Source: a bacterium
GTDB lineage: Bacteria > Verrucomicrobiota > Kiritimatiellia > CAIKKV01 > CAITUY01
Length of the DNA: 37,051 bases
Direction of reading: 5' to 3'
Assembly: GCA_037128595.1 (NCBI GenBank)
Contig: JBAXWB010000042.1
Location: 1-37,051, forward strand
A model generated the notes under the pieces. The model did no database searches. It had not been told where the DNA came from and was given only the letters and a program-made list of their open reading frames with translations. The position numbers were made by a program, and so were the translations under genes. Of this stretch, positions 24,672-31,936 are shown piece after piece (the first letter of the stretch is position 1; each line of letters begins with the position of its first letter).

Positions 24672-25187
24672 TTAAGATTCAATGCCGGGGCGGCCTTTGA
24701 CGCCTGCATTGTAATAATGTTTGATGCAGGTCATTTCCGTCACCAGATCGGCGCGGGCCTGCAGGGCAGGGCCGGCGCCGCGGCCCGTCAACACCAGTTC
24801 GACGGAGTCCGGCTTGCGATCGCAGAGCGCCAGCAGGTCGGCGTCGGTAAAGAGCCCGGCCGCGACGGCGGTATGGGCCTCATCCCCGATCACAATATCA
24901 TAGAGGCCGCTTTGCATGGCCTCTTCCAGGTGTTTCAGGCCGTTGACCGCTGCGCTGATTTCGTCCTCTGCGGCTTTTCCCCGGATGAAGTGGCCATGAC
25001 CAAACTGCGCTACGGTCACTTCCGGAAAACGGGCTTTCAGGATGCGGATTTCACTATATTCACGGCCTTTGATGAATTGGCCGAAGTAGACGCGCAGGCC
25101 AGACCCGACGGCGCGCATGATGAGGCCCAGTGCCGCGGTGGTTTTGCACTTGCCGTCGCCGGTGTAAATCTGGATGTACCCTTTCAT
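24672..25187 (-). CDS. cobO: Cob(I)yrinic acid a,c-diamide adenosyltransferase
   Basis: 171 residues, close to the usual size for CobO/BtuR/CobP. The enzyme transfers the adenosyl group of ATP to cob(I)alamin or a corrinoid precursor. The N-terminal GYIQIYTGDGKCKTTAALGL holds a P-loop variant: the family usually reads GxGKGKTT, here GDGKCKTT, with Cys for Gly. QFIKGREY, VIGDEAH (about 95) and the C-terminal IKHYYNAGVKGRPGIE agree with the family. I took the ATG at 25187; an upstream start at 25274 would place the N-terminus inside the repeat element. No other cobalamin genes are in the window, which suggests corrinoid salvage. Confidence 0.88.
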   Translation of the reverse strand: MKGYIQIYTGDGKCKTTAALGLIMRAVGSGLRVYFGQFIKGREYSEIRILKARFPEVTVAQFGHGHFIRGKAAEDEISAAVNGLKHLEEAMQSGLYDIVIGDEAHTAVAAGLFTDADLLALCDRKPDSVELVLTGRGAGPALQARADLVTEMTCIKHYYNAGVKGRPGIES

Positions 25188-25233
25188 GACCAATGCTTCT
25201 ATATGACCCGGTGGATTGACGCAAAGAAATAAT

Positions 25234-25365
25234 TTGAACAGAAGTCGCAAAGTTCGCAAAGGCATGTGCGGCAAAGATGCCGCACATGCGGAATAGTTTT
25301 GAAAATAAATCCATGCTACGGCGTCTTCGCCGTAGCACTTTGCGCACTTTGCGACTTCTGTTCAA
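25234..25365. repeat. Element G: inverted ends and two hairpins of different sequence
   Basis: Ends TTGAACAGAAGTCGCAAAG... (25234-25261) and their inverse (25338-25365) match at 27 of 28 positions. Inside are a perfect 11-bp hairpin (25262-25272 with 25279-25289; loop AAAGAT) and a perfect 10-bp hairpin (25314-25323 with 25328-25337; loop TCTT). The plan is that of the GACTTCACC family with different sequence; the TTGAACAGAAG end also occurs inside element D. It lies between the divergent cobO and ferredoxin-like genes. Confidence 0.85.
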
Positions 25366-25422
25366 GCTCTTCATTTTGGTTCCAGCTATGTCGGATTAGG
25401 GTTGAAGAAGAATTTTGATCTC

Positions 25423-25436
25423 TTGATACAGATCAA
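25423..25436 (+). promoter_or_regulatory. FNR/CRP-type operator upstream of the ferredoxin-like gene
   Basis: TTGATACAGATCAA is a perfect match to the FNR consensus TTGAT-N4-ATCAA. A -10-like TATCCT lies at 25459-25464, which would put the start near 25471 and centre the box at about -41.5, the class II activator position. It suggests oxygen- or redox-responsive expression of the two downstream genes. No FNR-family gene is in the window. Confidence 0.55.
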
Positions 25437-25495
25437 TGTTAGGATCTTCTGAAAGCTCTATCCTGTGGGCAGACATTAAGGAGAGGCCAAATCAA

Positions 25496-26341
25496 ATGAA
25501 ACGAAATATCATCAAAATAGACGAGGCGAAATGTACCGGCTGCGGGTTGTGCATTCCCAATTGTCCCGAAGGGGCCATTCAGATTCTGGATGGGAAGGCC
25601 CGGCTTGTCAGCGATTTGAGTTGTGATGGGCTGGGGGCCTGTCTGGGGCATTGTCCAGAGGGGGCGATCTCCATTGAATCGCGGGAAGCAGAGCCCTACA
25701 ACGAGGCCGTGGTGATGGAGGCGATTATCACGCAGGGGCCTGCCACGCTCAAGGCGCACCTGACGCATCTGCGTGATCATAAACAGGAAGAGTTCCTGAA
25801 GCAGGCGTTGGCGGTGCTCACCCAAAAAGGGCTACCCAATCCCCTGATCGCATCCAGTCCTCATCCCCATGGAGGAGGGGGCTGTCCCGGCTCACGTGCC
25901 ATGCAGTTTGCCAAGCCGGATGCCGGTGAGCTGCCTGCAAGCGGGGTACGCCCCTCCCAGTTAACGCACTGGCCGGTTCAACTTCATCTGATTTCGCCCC
26001 AGGCTCCGCATTTCCAGGGAGCCGACCTGTTATTGGCCGCAGACTGCACTGCCTATGCGCTGGGCGATTTCCATAAGGAGTATCTGAAAGGAAAGGTCTT
26101 AGCCATCGCCTGTCCGAAACTGGACGCTGAGCAGGAGATCTATTCTGAAAAGATCACGGCGCTGATTGATGAGGCCAAAATCAACACCTTGACGGTGATG
26201 ATCATGCAGGTGCCCTGCTGTTCCGGGTTGCTCCGGCTGGCGCAGGCGGCCGCCAGTCAGGCGAAGCGGAAGATTCCCCTTAAATGTGTGGTGGTGGGGA
26301 TTCAGGGCGATATTTTGAAAAACGAGTGGGTAGTGTCATAA
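25496..26341 (+). CDS. Two-cluster 4Fe-4S ferredoxin-like protein
   Basis: 281 residues. The N-terminal ferredoxin fold has one classic 4Fe-4S motif (CTGCGLCIPNCPEGAI, about 13-28) and a second, altered one (CDGLGACLGHCPEGAI, about 43-58), in which CDGLGAC replaces CxxCxxC. The rest is a conserved domain of unknown fold with a GGGGCPGS motif (about 125), LLLAADCTAYALGDFH (about 178-193), IACPKLD and MQVPCCSGL, adding further cysteines. Such proteins occur mainly in anaerobes next to small cupin genes, as here (15-base gap). They are presumed redox or electron-transfer proteins with no proven reaction. AAGGAGAGG lies about 10 bases before the ATG, and an FNR-type box lies 60 bases upstream. 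Confidence 0.85.
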   Translation: MKRNIIKIDEAKCTGCGLCIPNCPEGAIQILDGKARLVSDLSCDGLGACLGHCPEGAISIESREAEPYNEAVVMEAIITQGPATLKAHLTHLRDHKQEEFLKQALAVLTQKGLPNPLIASSPHPHGGGGCPGSRAMQFAKPDAGELPASGVRPSQLTHWPVQLHLISPQAPHFQGADLLLAADCTAYALGDFHKEYLKGKVLAIACPKLDAEQEIYSEKITALIDEAKINTLTVMIMQVPCCSGLLRLAQAAASQAKRKIPLKCVVVGIQGDILKNEWVVS

Positions 26342-26356
26342 AAGGAGGAGAACTAT

Positions 26357-26683
26357 ATGAATGATCAGGATGACTATAAAGGTAAGGCGATTGAGTTGGC
26401 GACGGGGGTGGAATATGCGGCCGGGTCGGTGGTCAGTAAGACCCTTTTAGATAAGAAGACCGGGACCCTGACGTTGTTCGCCTTTGATAAGGGGCAGGGC
26501 TTGAGTGAGCATACGGCCCCATTTGATGCGACGGTTCAGATTGTGGACGGGCTGGCGGAGTTGACGGTAGGGGGTGTGCCGAATGTGGTGAAGGCGGGGC
26601 AGCTCTTCATCATGCCAGCGAATGTGCCTCATTCCGTTCGCGCCATTGAGCGCTTTAAGATGCTGTTGATCATGATCCGATAG
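26357..26683 (+). CDS. Small single-domain cupin
   Basis: 108 residues, one cupin_2 barrel. The metal-site motifs are partly kept: LSEHTAPFDATVQIVDGLAEL (about 52-72) and the second motif with MPANVPHSVRA (about 87-97); the first motif has a single histidine (SEHT) instead of HxH. AAAGGAGGAG gives a strong ribosome binding site 7 bases upstream. It lies 15 bases after the ferredoxin-like gene and almost certainly shares its FNR-type control. The ligand is unknown. Confidence 0.85.
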   Translation: MNDQDDYKGKAIELATGVEYAAGSVVSKTLLDKKTGTLTLFAFDKGQGLSEHTAPFDATVQIVDGLAELTVGGVPNVVKAGQLFIMPANVPHSVRAIERFKMLLIMIR

Positions 26684-26707
26684 GGCGTCTTTCCGGAATA
26701 GTGGTGG

Positions 26708-26729
26708 CGTTCGCCGTCCCTGGCGAACG
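26708..26729 (+). terminator. Hairpin after the ferredoxin-cupin operon
   Basis: A perfect 8-bp stem (CGTTCGCC/GGCGAACG) with a six-base loop, 24 bases after the cupin stop. It is followed by ATTCTTGC, so the T tract is weak. It probably ends the operon or is a small repeat. Confidence 0.45.
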
Positions 26730-26796
26730 ATTCTTGCGTCCCGTTATGGTCGGATTTCATGTCAGTTCAGACTTGACCAACGTCCCCATATTTGCG

Positions 26797-26814
26797 ATCT
26801 GAATCGATTCAGAT
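26797..26814 (+). promoter_or_regulatory. LacI-type operator over the regulator's start codon
   Basis: ATCTGAATCGATTCAGAT is an 18-bp perfect palindrome with the central CG typical of LacI-family operators. It overlaps the first two bases of the ATG at 26813, so binding would block expression of the adjoining regulator (autorepression). TTGACC at 26773-26778 is a possible -35, but I see no good -10. Confidence 0.6.
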
Positions 26815-28921
26815 GGCAAATAAACGAATAAAAGGAGGGGCGCGGCTGCGCGATGTGGCTGCCGCTGCGGGGGTTTCGAAATCGACAGCATCCGCCGTTG
26901 CCAATGGCCGGGCGGAGCAGTACGGCATCAGCCACGCCACCCGGGAGAGGGTTCAGGCCGCCATTCGACAGATGGGGTACGCGCCCAGTCTTGCGGCCTT
27001 GGACATGGTGGCAGGTCGTAATACCCTTGTGGGTTTGGCGATTTCTGCTGACTTCCCCGCCGCGGCTCTCCGTCTTGCGGTCTTGGAACCGTTGCTGGCT
27101 CAGGCGGGGTGCCGGGTCATCCTGACCTGCCTTCCCTCTGAACCACAGGCGGCCGCTGACCGGATCGCTGCCCTGATCCATTTTGGGGTGGCCGGGATGG
27201 TTATTTGTCCGGCGGATTCCCTGACGTTGCCGAAATTCAGTTGTCCCGCCGTGATGGTTGGCAAATCCGGTGTTGGATTTCCTGCTGTCTATGAAGACGA
27301 ACTGGAGGGCGGCCGGCGGTTGGCGCGGCGGCTTCTGGACAAAGGCCACCGGCGCATCGCCATTCTGGGCGGAACGGTGACGCCGTCGCCTGTGGGCACT
27401 GGCTTTCTCGAAGCCTGCGCGCAGGTGGGGGCGACCATCAGGAGTTTCAATTCAGTTGCCGAATTTCTGCCGACGGCGTCGACGATGACGGCGGTGTTCT
27501 GTCTTACCCCGGCGGTGTTGCTGGAACTTTATTCCAGAGGTTGTGCCGCTGGCCTTCGGCCCGGGACAGACTTGGCCGTGGTGGCGGTGGACCCTCTGGG
27601 TGTTGCGGCGAACCTGGTTCCGAGGCCGACGGTCCTTCAGCCGGGAATCGCCCGACTGGGGCAGGCGGTGGTCCAGTTGCTCCAGCAGGTCATCCAGGGA
27701 GCGACGCTTGGCGACATCCGGTTAGACCCGGTGATTTTCGACGGTGATCCAATCACCCCCTTTTCGCCGTCTATCCCGGTGGCGTCACCCCCCGTTGCAA
27801 CGCCAAATCCAGCCTCTGTTCCGCCGCCACAAGCGCCGTCTCCAGTCATTATTCCAAACACCCATAAACCCGTCATTTTGCCATCTGAATCGATTCAGAT
27901 GCCAGAAACGGTGGTTTCAACACCGGCTATTCAGGTCTCCGCTGTAGTAGCCGCCGACCCCGGCGGCACCGACCCCGAACCGTCTATTCCGGTCTCTGGT
28001 GTAGTAGCCGCCGTCCCCGGCGGCACCGCCCATCAATCGCCTACTCCGATAGCTGATCCAGTCGTCACGACTCCTCCAGCATCTACCATCGCTCCAGAAA
28101 TTCAGGTCCCACCGCTAGCCCCTGAACCAGCCATCCCCGAGCCGGTCGCCGTGATCGAGCCCGCGCCACCACCGCCGACACCGGAGCCACCGACCATCGT
28201 CCCGACACAGGAAGTCGCGCCGATAGCCGAGCCCGTTCCCCAAATGGAGGGCGGTGCTCTGTCACCGCCGGCCCCTGATCCAGTCATCCCCGAGCAGGTC
28301 CCCGTCATCGAGTCCGTGCCACCACCGCCGACACCGGAGCCGCCGACCATCGTCCCGACACCGGAAGTCGCGCCGATAGCCGAGCCCGTTCCCCAAATGG
28401 AGGGCGGTGCTCTGTCACCGCCAGCCCCTGAGCCAGTCATCCCCGAGCCGGTAGTCGTCATCGAGCCCGAGCCGACACCGCCGACACCGGAGCCACCGAC
28501 CATCGTCCCGACACAGGAAGTCGCGCCGATAGCCGAGCCCGTTCCCCAAATGGAGGGCGGTGCTCTGTCACCGCCAGCCCCTGAGCCAGTCATCCCCGAG
28601 CCGGTAGTCGTCATCGAGCCCGAGCCGACACCGCCGACACCGGAGCCACCGACCATCGTCCCGACACAGGAAGTCGCGCCGATAGCCGAGCCCGTTCCCC
28701 AAATGGAGGGCGGTGCTCTGTCACCGCCGGCCCCTGATCCAGTCATCCCCGAGCCGGTCGCCGTCATCGAGCCCGCGCCGCCAACGCCGGAACCGCCGAT
28801 CATTGTTCCGCCACCGGAAACCCCGCCTTCTGAGGTCTCCACGCCGGATGAAGCGCCTTCACCGTCTCTGACAGCGGAAGTTGCCCCTGAGCCTCCAACT
28901 CCCGGTCTCTCCGCTTCATGA
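26813..28921 (+). CDS. LacI-family regulator with a long proline-rich repeat tail
   Basis: 702 residues, about twice the usual length. The N-terminal LacI helix-turn-helix and hinge (about 12-65; RLRDVAAAAGVSKSTASAV and RVQAAIRQMGYAPSLAA) precede a complete periplasmic-binding-protein-like effector domain (about 70-318; RRLARRLLDKGHRRIAILGG). Residues about 320-702 are low complexity, rich in Pro, Glu, Ala, Val and Ile, and include four exact-length 51-residue repeats. No membrane helix or signal peptide is visible, so it should be a cytoplasmic DNA-binding protein responding to a small ligand. The ATG at 26813 has no Shine-Dalgarno because the operator lies there; a TTG at 26792 is an alternative. 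The tail may be a partner-binding or spacer region. Confidence 0.8.
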   Translation: MANKRIKGGARLRDVAAAAGVSKSTASAVANGRAEQYGISHATRERVQAAIRQMGYAPSLAALDMVAGRNTLVGLAISADFPAAALRLAVLEPLLAQAGCRVILTCLPSEPQAAADRIAALIHFGVAGMVICPADSLTLPKFSCPAVMVGKSGVGFPAVYEDELEGGRRLARRLLDKGHRRIAILGGTVTPSPVGTGFLEACAQVGATIRSFNSVAEFLPTASTMTAVFCLTPAVLLELYSRGCAAGLRPGTDLAVVAVDPLGVAANLVPRPTVLQPGIARLGQAVVQLLQQVIQGATLGDIRLDPVIFDGDPITPFSPSIPVASPPVATPNPASVPPPQAPSPVIIPNTHKPVILPSESIQMPETVVSTPAIQVSAVVAADPGGTDPEPSIPVSGVVAAVPGGTAHQSPTPIADPVVTTPPASTIAPEIQVPPLAPEPAIPEPVAVIEPAPPPPTPEPPTIVPTQEVAPIAEPVPQMEGGALSPPAPDPVIPEQVPVIESVPPPPTPEPPTIVPTPEVAPIAEPVPQMEGGALSPPAPEPVIPEPVVVIEPEPTPPTPEPPTIVPTQEVAPIAEPVPQMEGGALSPPAPEPVIPEPVVVIEPEPTPPTPEPPTIVPTQEVAPIAEPVPQMEGGALSPPAPDPVIPEPVAVIEPAPPTPEPPIIVPPPETPPSEVSTPDEAPSPSLTAEVAPEPPTPGLSAS
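27882..27901 (+). promoter_or_regulatory. Second LacI-type operator, inside the regulator gene
   Basis: CATCTGAATCGATTCAGATG is a 20-bp perfect palindrome whose 18-base core is identical to the operator at 26797-26814. Centre-to-centre distance is 1086 bp. It is translated as SESIQM at the start of the proline-rich tail. Two identical sites suit looping by a tetrameric LacI-type repressor or a transcription roadblock. Confidence 0.55.
28133..28815 (+). repeat. Tandem 153-bp repeats encoding the proline-rich tail
   Basis: The marker ATCCCCGAG recurs at 28133, 28286, 28439, 28592 and 28745, exactly 153 bp apart: four full units and a partial fifth. Each encodes 51 residues with blocks such as PTPEPPTIVPTQEVAPIAEP and QMEGGALSPPAP. 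The third and fourth units are nearly identical, indicating recent duplication. Confidence 0.9.
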
Positions 28922-28927
28922 GCCAGG

Positions 28928-28960
28928 AAGGCCCGCGTGCATGCGGACGGGGGCCTTTTT
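28928..28960 (+). terminator. Intrinsic terminator after the LacI-type gene
   Basis: AAGGCCC (28928-28934) pairs with GGGCCTT (28951-28957), with further pairing inside (CCGC with GCGG) and a TTTTT run at the end. It starts 7 bases after the stop and separates the regulator from the restriction-modification operon. Confidence 0.75.
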
Positions 28961-29063
28961 AGTTCTTGATAAAACTCATCTCCCTGTTGCAAATCACCCA
29001 TTACCAATAACTTCGCTTTCTTTCCTCTTCCCCCTCCGGTTCATCTTCGGTACATTGCTCCGC

Positions 29064-31934
29064 ATGTCACTTTCATGGAACGAAGTCCGGGATCGAGCCA
29101 TCAAATTCACCCGTCAATGGGCAGGGGAGACCAGCGAACGCGCCGAGGCCAAAACCTTCTGGGATGAATTTTTCGATGTTTTTGGCATCCAACGACGCAC
29201 CGTCGCCTCTTTTGAGGAACCCGTTCGCAACCTGAAGGGCCAATACAGTTACATTGACCTCTTCTGGGTCGGCAAGTTACTTGTCGAGCACAAGTCTTTC
29301 GGCAAGGATCTCGACAAGGCCTGCTCGCAAGCCTTCCTCTATATCCAGAGTCTTGTCCGTGAAGGCCGCACCGACGAAATTCCCCGCTATGTCATCCTCT
29401 CTGATTTCGCTAGAATCGTCCTTTACGACCTTGAACCGGACGACCCGTCAGATCTGCCGCTGTTTGACAAATGGCATGTCCGTACTATTGAGATTCCCCT
29501 GGCCGAACTCCACAAACACATTCGGGAATTCGCCTTCATAAAAGGGGAGAAGCCGGTGCGGCTCGACCCGGAAGACCCCGCCAACTTCAAGGCGGCGGCA
29601 ATGATGGCCAATCTCCACGATACCCTGAAAGCCGGGGGGTACTCCGGACATGACTTGGAGCGCTTTCTGGTTCGTGTCCTCTTCTGCCTTTTCGCCGACG
29701 ATACCGGCATCTTTGACCAGCCCCATATCTTTCAGAGTTACATCAAGGCCAATACCCGTGAAGATGGCAGCGATCTTGGGCTTCAACTCGCCCAGATCTT
29801 TGAGGTTCTCGATACTCCGCCCCAGAAGCGCCAGAAGAACCTTGATGAGGATCTGGCCCTGTTTCCCTATGTAAATGGCGGATTATTCCAGGAGCGGCTT
29901 CCCTTTGCCCATTTCAACCGCGACATGCGGAATGCGTTGCTTGCATGCTCCGCCTTTAACTGGAGCAAGATCTCGCCCGCCGTTTTCGGCTCGTTGTTCC
30001 AGTCGGTCATGGATCCCAAGGAGCGGCGGCAATCCGGCGGCCACTATACCAGTGAGCGGGACATCATGAAGGTGATCCGGTCGCTGTTTCTGGATGACCT
30101 TAAGGCCGAGTTTGAGCAAATTAAAGATGACAAGTCCAGTCGACACAAAGCACGGCTGGACGAGTTCCATAAGAAACTGGCGGGCCTGCGCTTCTTTGAT
30201 CCGGCCTGCGGTTGCGGTAACTTCCTGGTTATTACCTACCGCGAAATGCGCCTGCTCGAAATTGACGTTTTAAAGGCCATACATGGCGGCCAGCAGGTTA
30301 CCGATATCCAGCACCTGTCCCGCCTCGATGTGGATCAGATGTACGGGATCGAGATCAGCGAATGGCCGGTCCGTATTGCCGAGGTCGCCTTATGGCTCCT
30401 TGATCACCAGATGAACCAGTGCCTGAGCGAGGCCTTTGGGCAATACTATGTCCGGCTTCCCCTGCGGGCAGCCCCGCATATTGTCTGCGGGAACGCATTG
30501 CGACTGGACTGGAAAGAAGTCATCCCACCAGCAAAGTGCAGTTACATTCTGGGTAACCCGCCGTTTGTGGGGGCCAAATTCCAGGATGATTCACAGCGGG
30601 CAGACATGGCTCTTGTGGCTGGTGAGGTGGATAACTCCGGGCTTCTGGATTATGTAACCGGCTGGTATTTCAAGGCGGCCAACTACATCCATGGCACGGG
30701 TATTATGGTAGGTTTTGTCTCCACCAATTCCATTACGCAAGGCGAGCAAGTTGGGGTGTTATGGAATGCCCTATTCCAGCGGCATGGCATCAAAATCCTT
30801 TTCGGACACCGAACCTTCCCGTGGCAAAGTGAAGCCCGTGGCAAAGCCCATGTGCATGTTGTCATTATTGGCTTCGCTAATATCGATGCGATGACCAAGA
30901 CAATTTACGACTATGAGGCGGGTAAAGATCAGGCGACGGTTATCACCGCGAGGAATGTCAGTCCCTATCTTGTTGAGGGGCCGGACCGGGCCATCACAAA
31001 CCGTTCCGTACCGATTTCCAATGTTCCTGAAATTGGCATTGGGAATAAACCCATAGATGGCGGGCAGTATCTCTTTACACCAGAGGAAAAGGACCAGTTC
31101 ATTAAAAACGAGCCGAAGGCGAAGGAGTTTTTCCGCCGGTGGATCGGATCTGAGGAGTTTATTAACGGCATTGAACGTTGGTGTCTTTGGCTGGGAGAAT
31201 GCCCCCCGGAAAAATTGCGGCAAATGCCTGAGGTCATGAAGAGGGTAGAGGCTGTTCGGGATTTACGGTTAGCAAGTAAAAGCGCCCCCACCCGGAAAAT
31301 CGCCGGTACACCTACACGATTTCATGTCGAGAACATGCCGAAAGGTCCTTATCTTGTTTTGCCCGAAGTGAGTTCGGAACGCCGTCGGTATATCCCCATT
31401 GGTTTTATGACGCCAGACGTGCTTGCTAGTAATCTTGTAAAACTTTTACCTGATGCCACGGTGTTCCATTTTGGTGTTTTGTCATCCGGGATGCATATGG
31501 CATGGGTTCGGCAAGTTGGGGGGCGTCTTAAATCTGATTACCGCTATTCATCGAAACTCGTCTACAACAACTTCCCCTGGCCGCAGGCGGTGAACGAGAA
31601 GCAGAAAGCGGCGGTTGAGGTGGCGGCCCAGAAGGTTTTGGATGCCCGTAAGGAATTCCCGGACTCCACGCTGGCTGATCTTTACGATCCCGTAGCGATG
31701 CCGCCCAAGCTGGTCAAAGCCCACGCCGAGTTAGACCGTACCGTTGATCGTTGTTACCGCTCTGAGCCATTCCCCAGTGACCGCCACCGGGTAGAATACC
31801 TGTTTACCCAATACGAACAGTTAACCGCGCCGTTGGTGGCGACGGGGAAGGCGAAGAAGGGGCAGAAAGTCAAAATCAAACTTGGTAGGGATGAGAAACT
31901 TAGTTCCGAGATGAACCCAGAATTGAAAAATTAA
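29064..31934 (+). CDS. MmeI-like single-chain restriction-modification enzyme (type IIG/IIL)
   Basis: 956 residues, the usual size of MmeI-type proteins that carry endonuclease, methyltransferase and target recognition in one chain. The N-terminal nuclease motif is YIDLFWVGKLLVEHKS (about 62-77; D...ExK). A helical connector leads to the adenine methyltransferase core with motif I FFDPACGCGNFLV (about 377; Cys replaces the usual Ser) and motif IV ILGNPPFVG (about 494). The C-terminal third should be the target recognition domain. I chose the ATG at 29064, where similarity begins; an upstream in-frame ATG at 28881 lies inside the previous gene. No ribosome binding site is evident. It is the first of four tightly packed genes. 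Confidence 0.88.
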   Translation: MSLSWNEVRDRAIKFTRQWAGETSERAEAKTFWDEFFDVFGIQRRTVASFEEPVRNLKGQYSYIDLFWVGKLLVEHKSFGKDLDKACSQAFLYIQSLVREGRTDEIPRYVILSDFARIVLYDLEPDDPSDLPLFDKWHVRTIEIPLAELHKHIREFAFIKGEKPVRLDPEDPANFKAAAMMANLHDTLKAGGYSGHDLERFLVRVLFCLFADDTGIFDQPHIFQSYIKANTREDGSDLGLQLAQIFEVLDTPPQKRQKNLDEDLALFPYVNGGLFQERLPFAHFNRDMRNALLACSAFNWSKISPAVFGSLFQSVMDPKERRQSGGHYTSERDIMKVIRSLFLDDLKAEFEQIKDDKSSRHKARLDEFHKKLAGLRFFDPACGCGNFLVITYREMRLLEIDVLKAIHGGQQVTDIQHLSRLDVDQMYGIEISEWPVRIAEVALWLLDHQMNQCLSEAFGQYYVRLPLRAAPHIVCGNALRLDWKEVIPPAKCSYILGNPPFVGAKFQDDSQRADMALVAGEVDNSGLLDYVTGWYFKAANYIHGTGIMVGFVSTNSITQGEQVGVLWNALFQRHGIKILFGHRTFPWQSEARGKAHVHVVIIGFANIDAMTKTIYDYEAGKDQATVITARNVSPYLVEGPDRAITNRSVPISNVPEIGIGNKPIDGGQYLFTPEEKDQFIKNEPKAKEFFRRWIGSEEFINGIERWCLWLGECPPEKLRQMPEVMKRVEAVRDLRLASKSAPTRKIAGTPTRFHVENMPKGPYLVLPEVSSERRRYIPIGFMTPDVLASNLVKLLPDATVFHFGVLSSGMHMAWVRQVGGRLKSDYRYSSKLVYNNFPWPQAVNEKQKAAVEVAAQKVLDARKEFPDSTLADLYDPVAMPPKLVKAHAELDRTVDRCYRSEPFPSDRHRVEYLFTQYEQLTAPLVATGKAKKGQKVKIKLGRDEKLSSEMNPELKN

Positions 31935-31936
31935 GA

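Noticed and set aside
25860-25975. GC-rich partly palindromic stretch in the ferredoxin-like gene as another in-frame repeat insertion
   Set aside because: The arms pair poorly, and the encoded GGCPGS region is a normal motif of this protein family.
28133-28815. Regularly spaced repeats considered as a CRISPR array
   Set aside because: The units are 153 bp, contiguous, without unique spacers, in frame within a coding region, and there are no cas genes nearby.
28102-29007. 301-codon open frame on the minus strand opposite the LacI tail
   Set aside because: It is a mirror of the 153-bp GC-rich repeats, giving a Gly/Ser/Thr repeat peptide. The plus-strand frame continues a recognisable LacI protein and ends at a proper terminator.
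28961-29063. TTGATA at 28966 as the promoter of the restriction-modification operon
   Set aside because: No acceptable -10 lies 16-18 bases downstream, so the operon's promoter remains unidentified.
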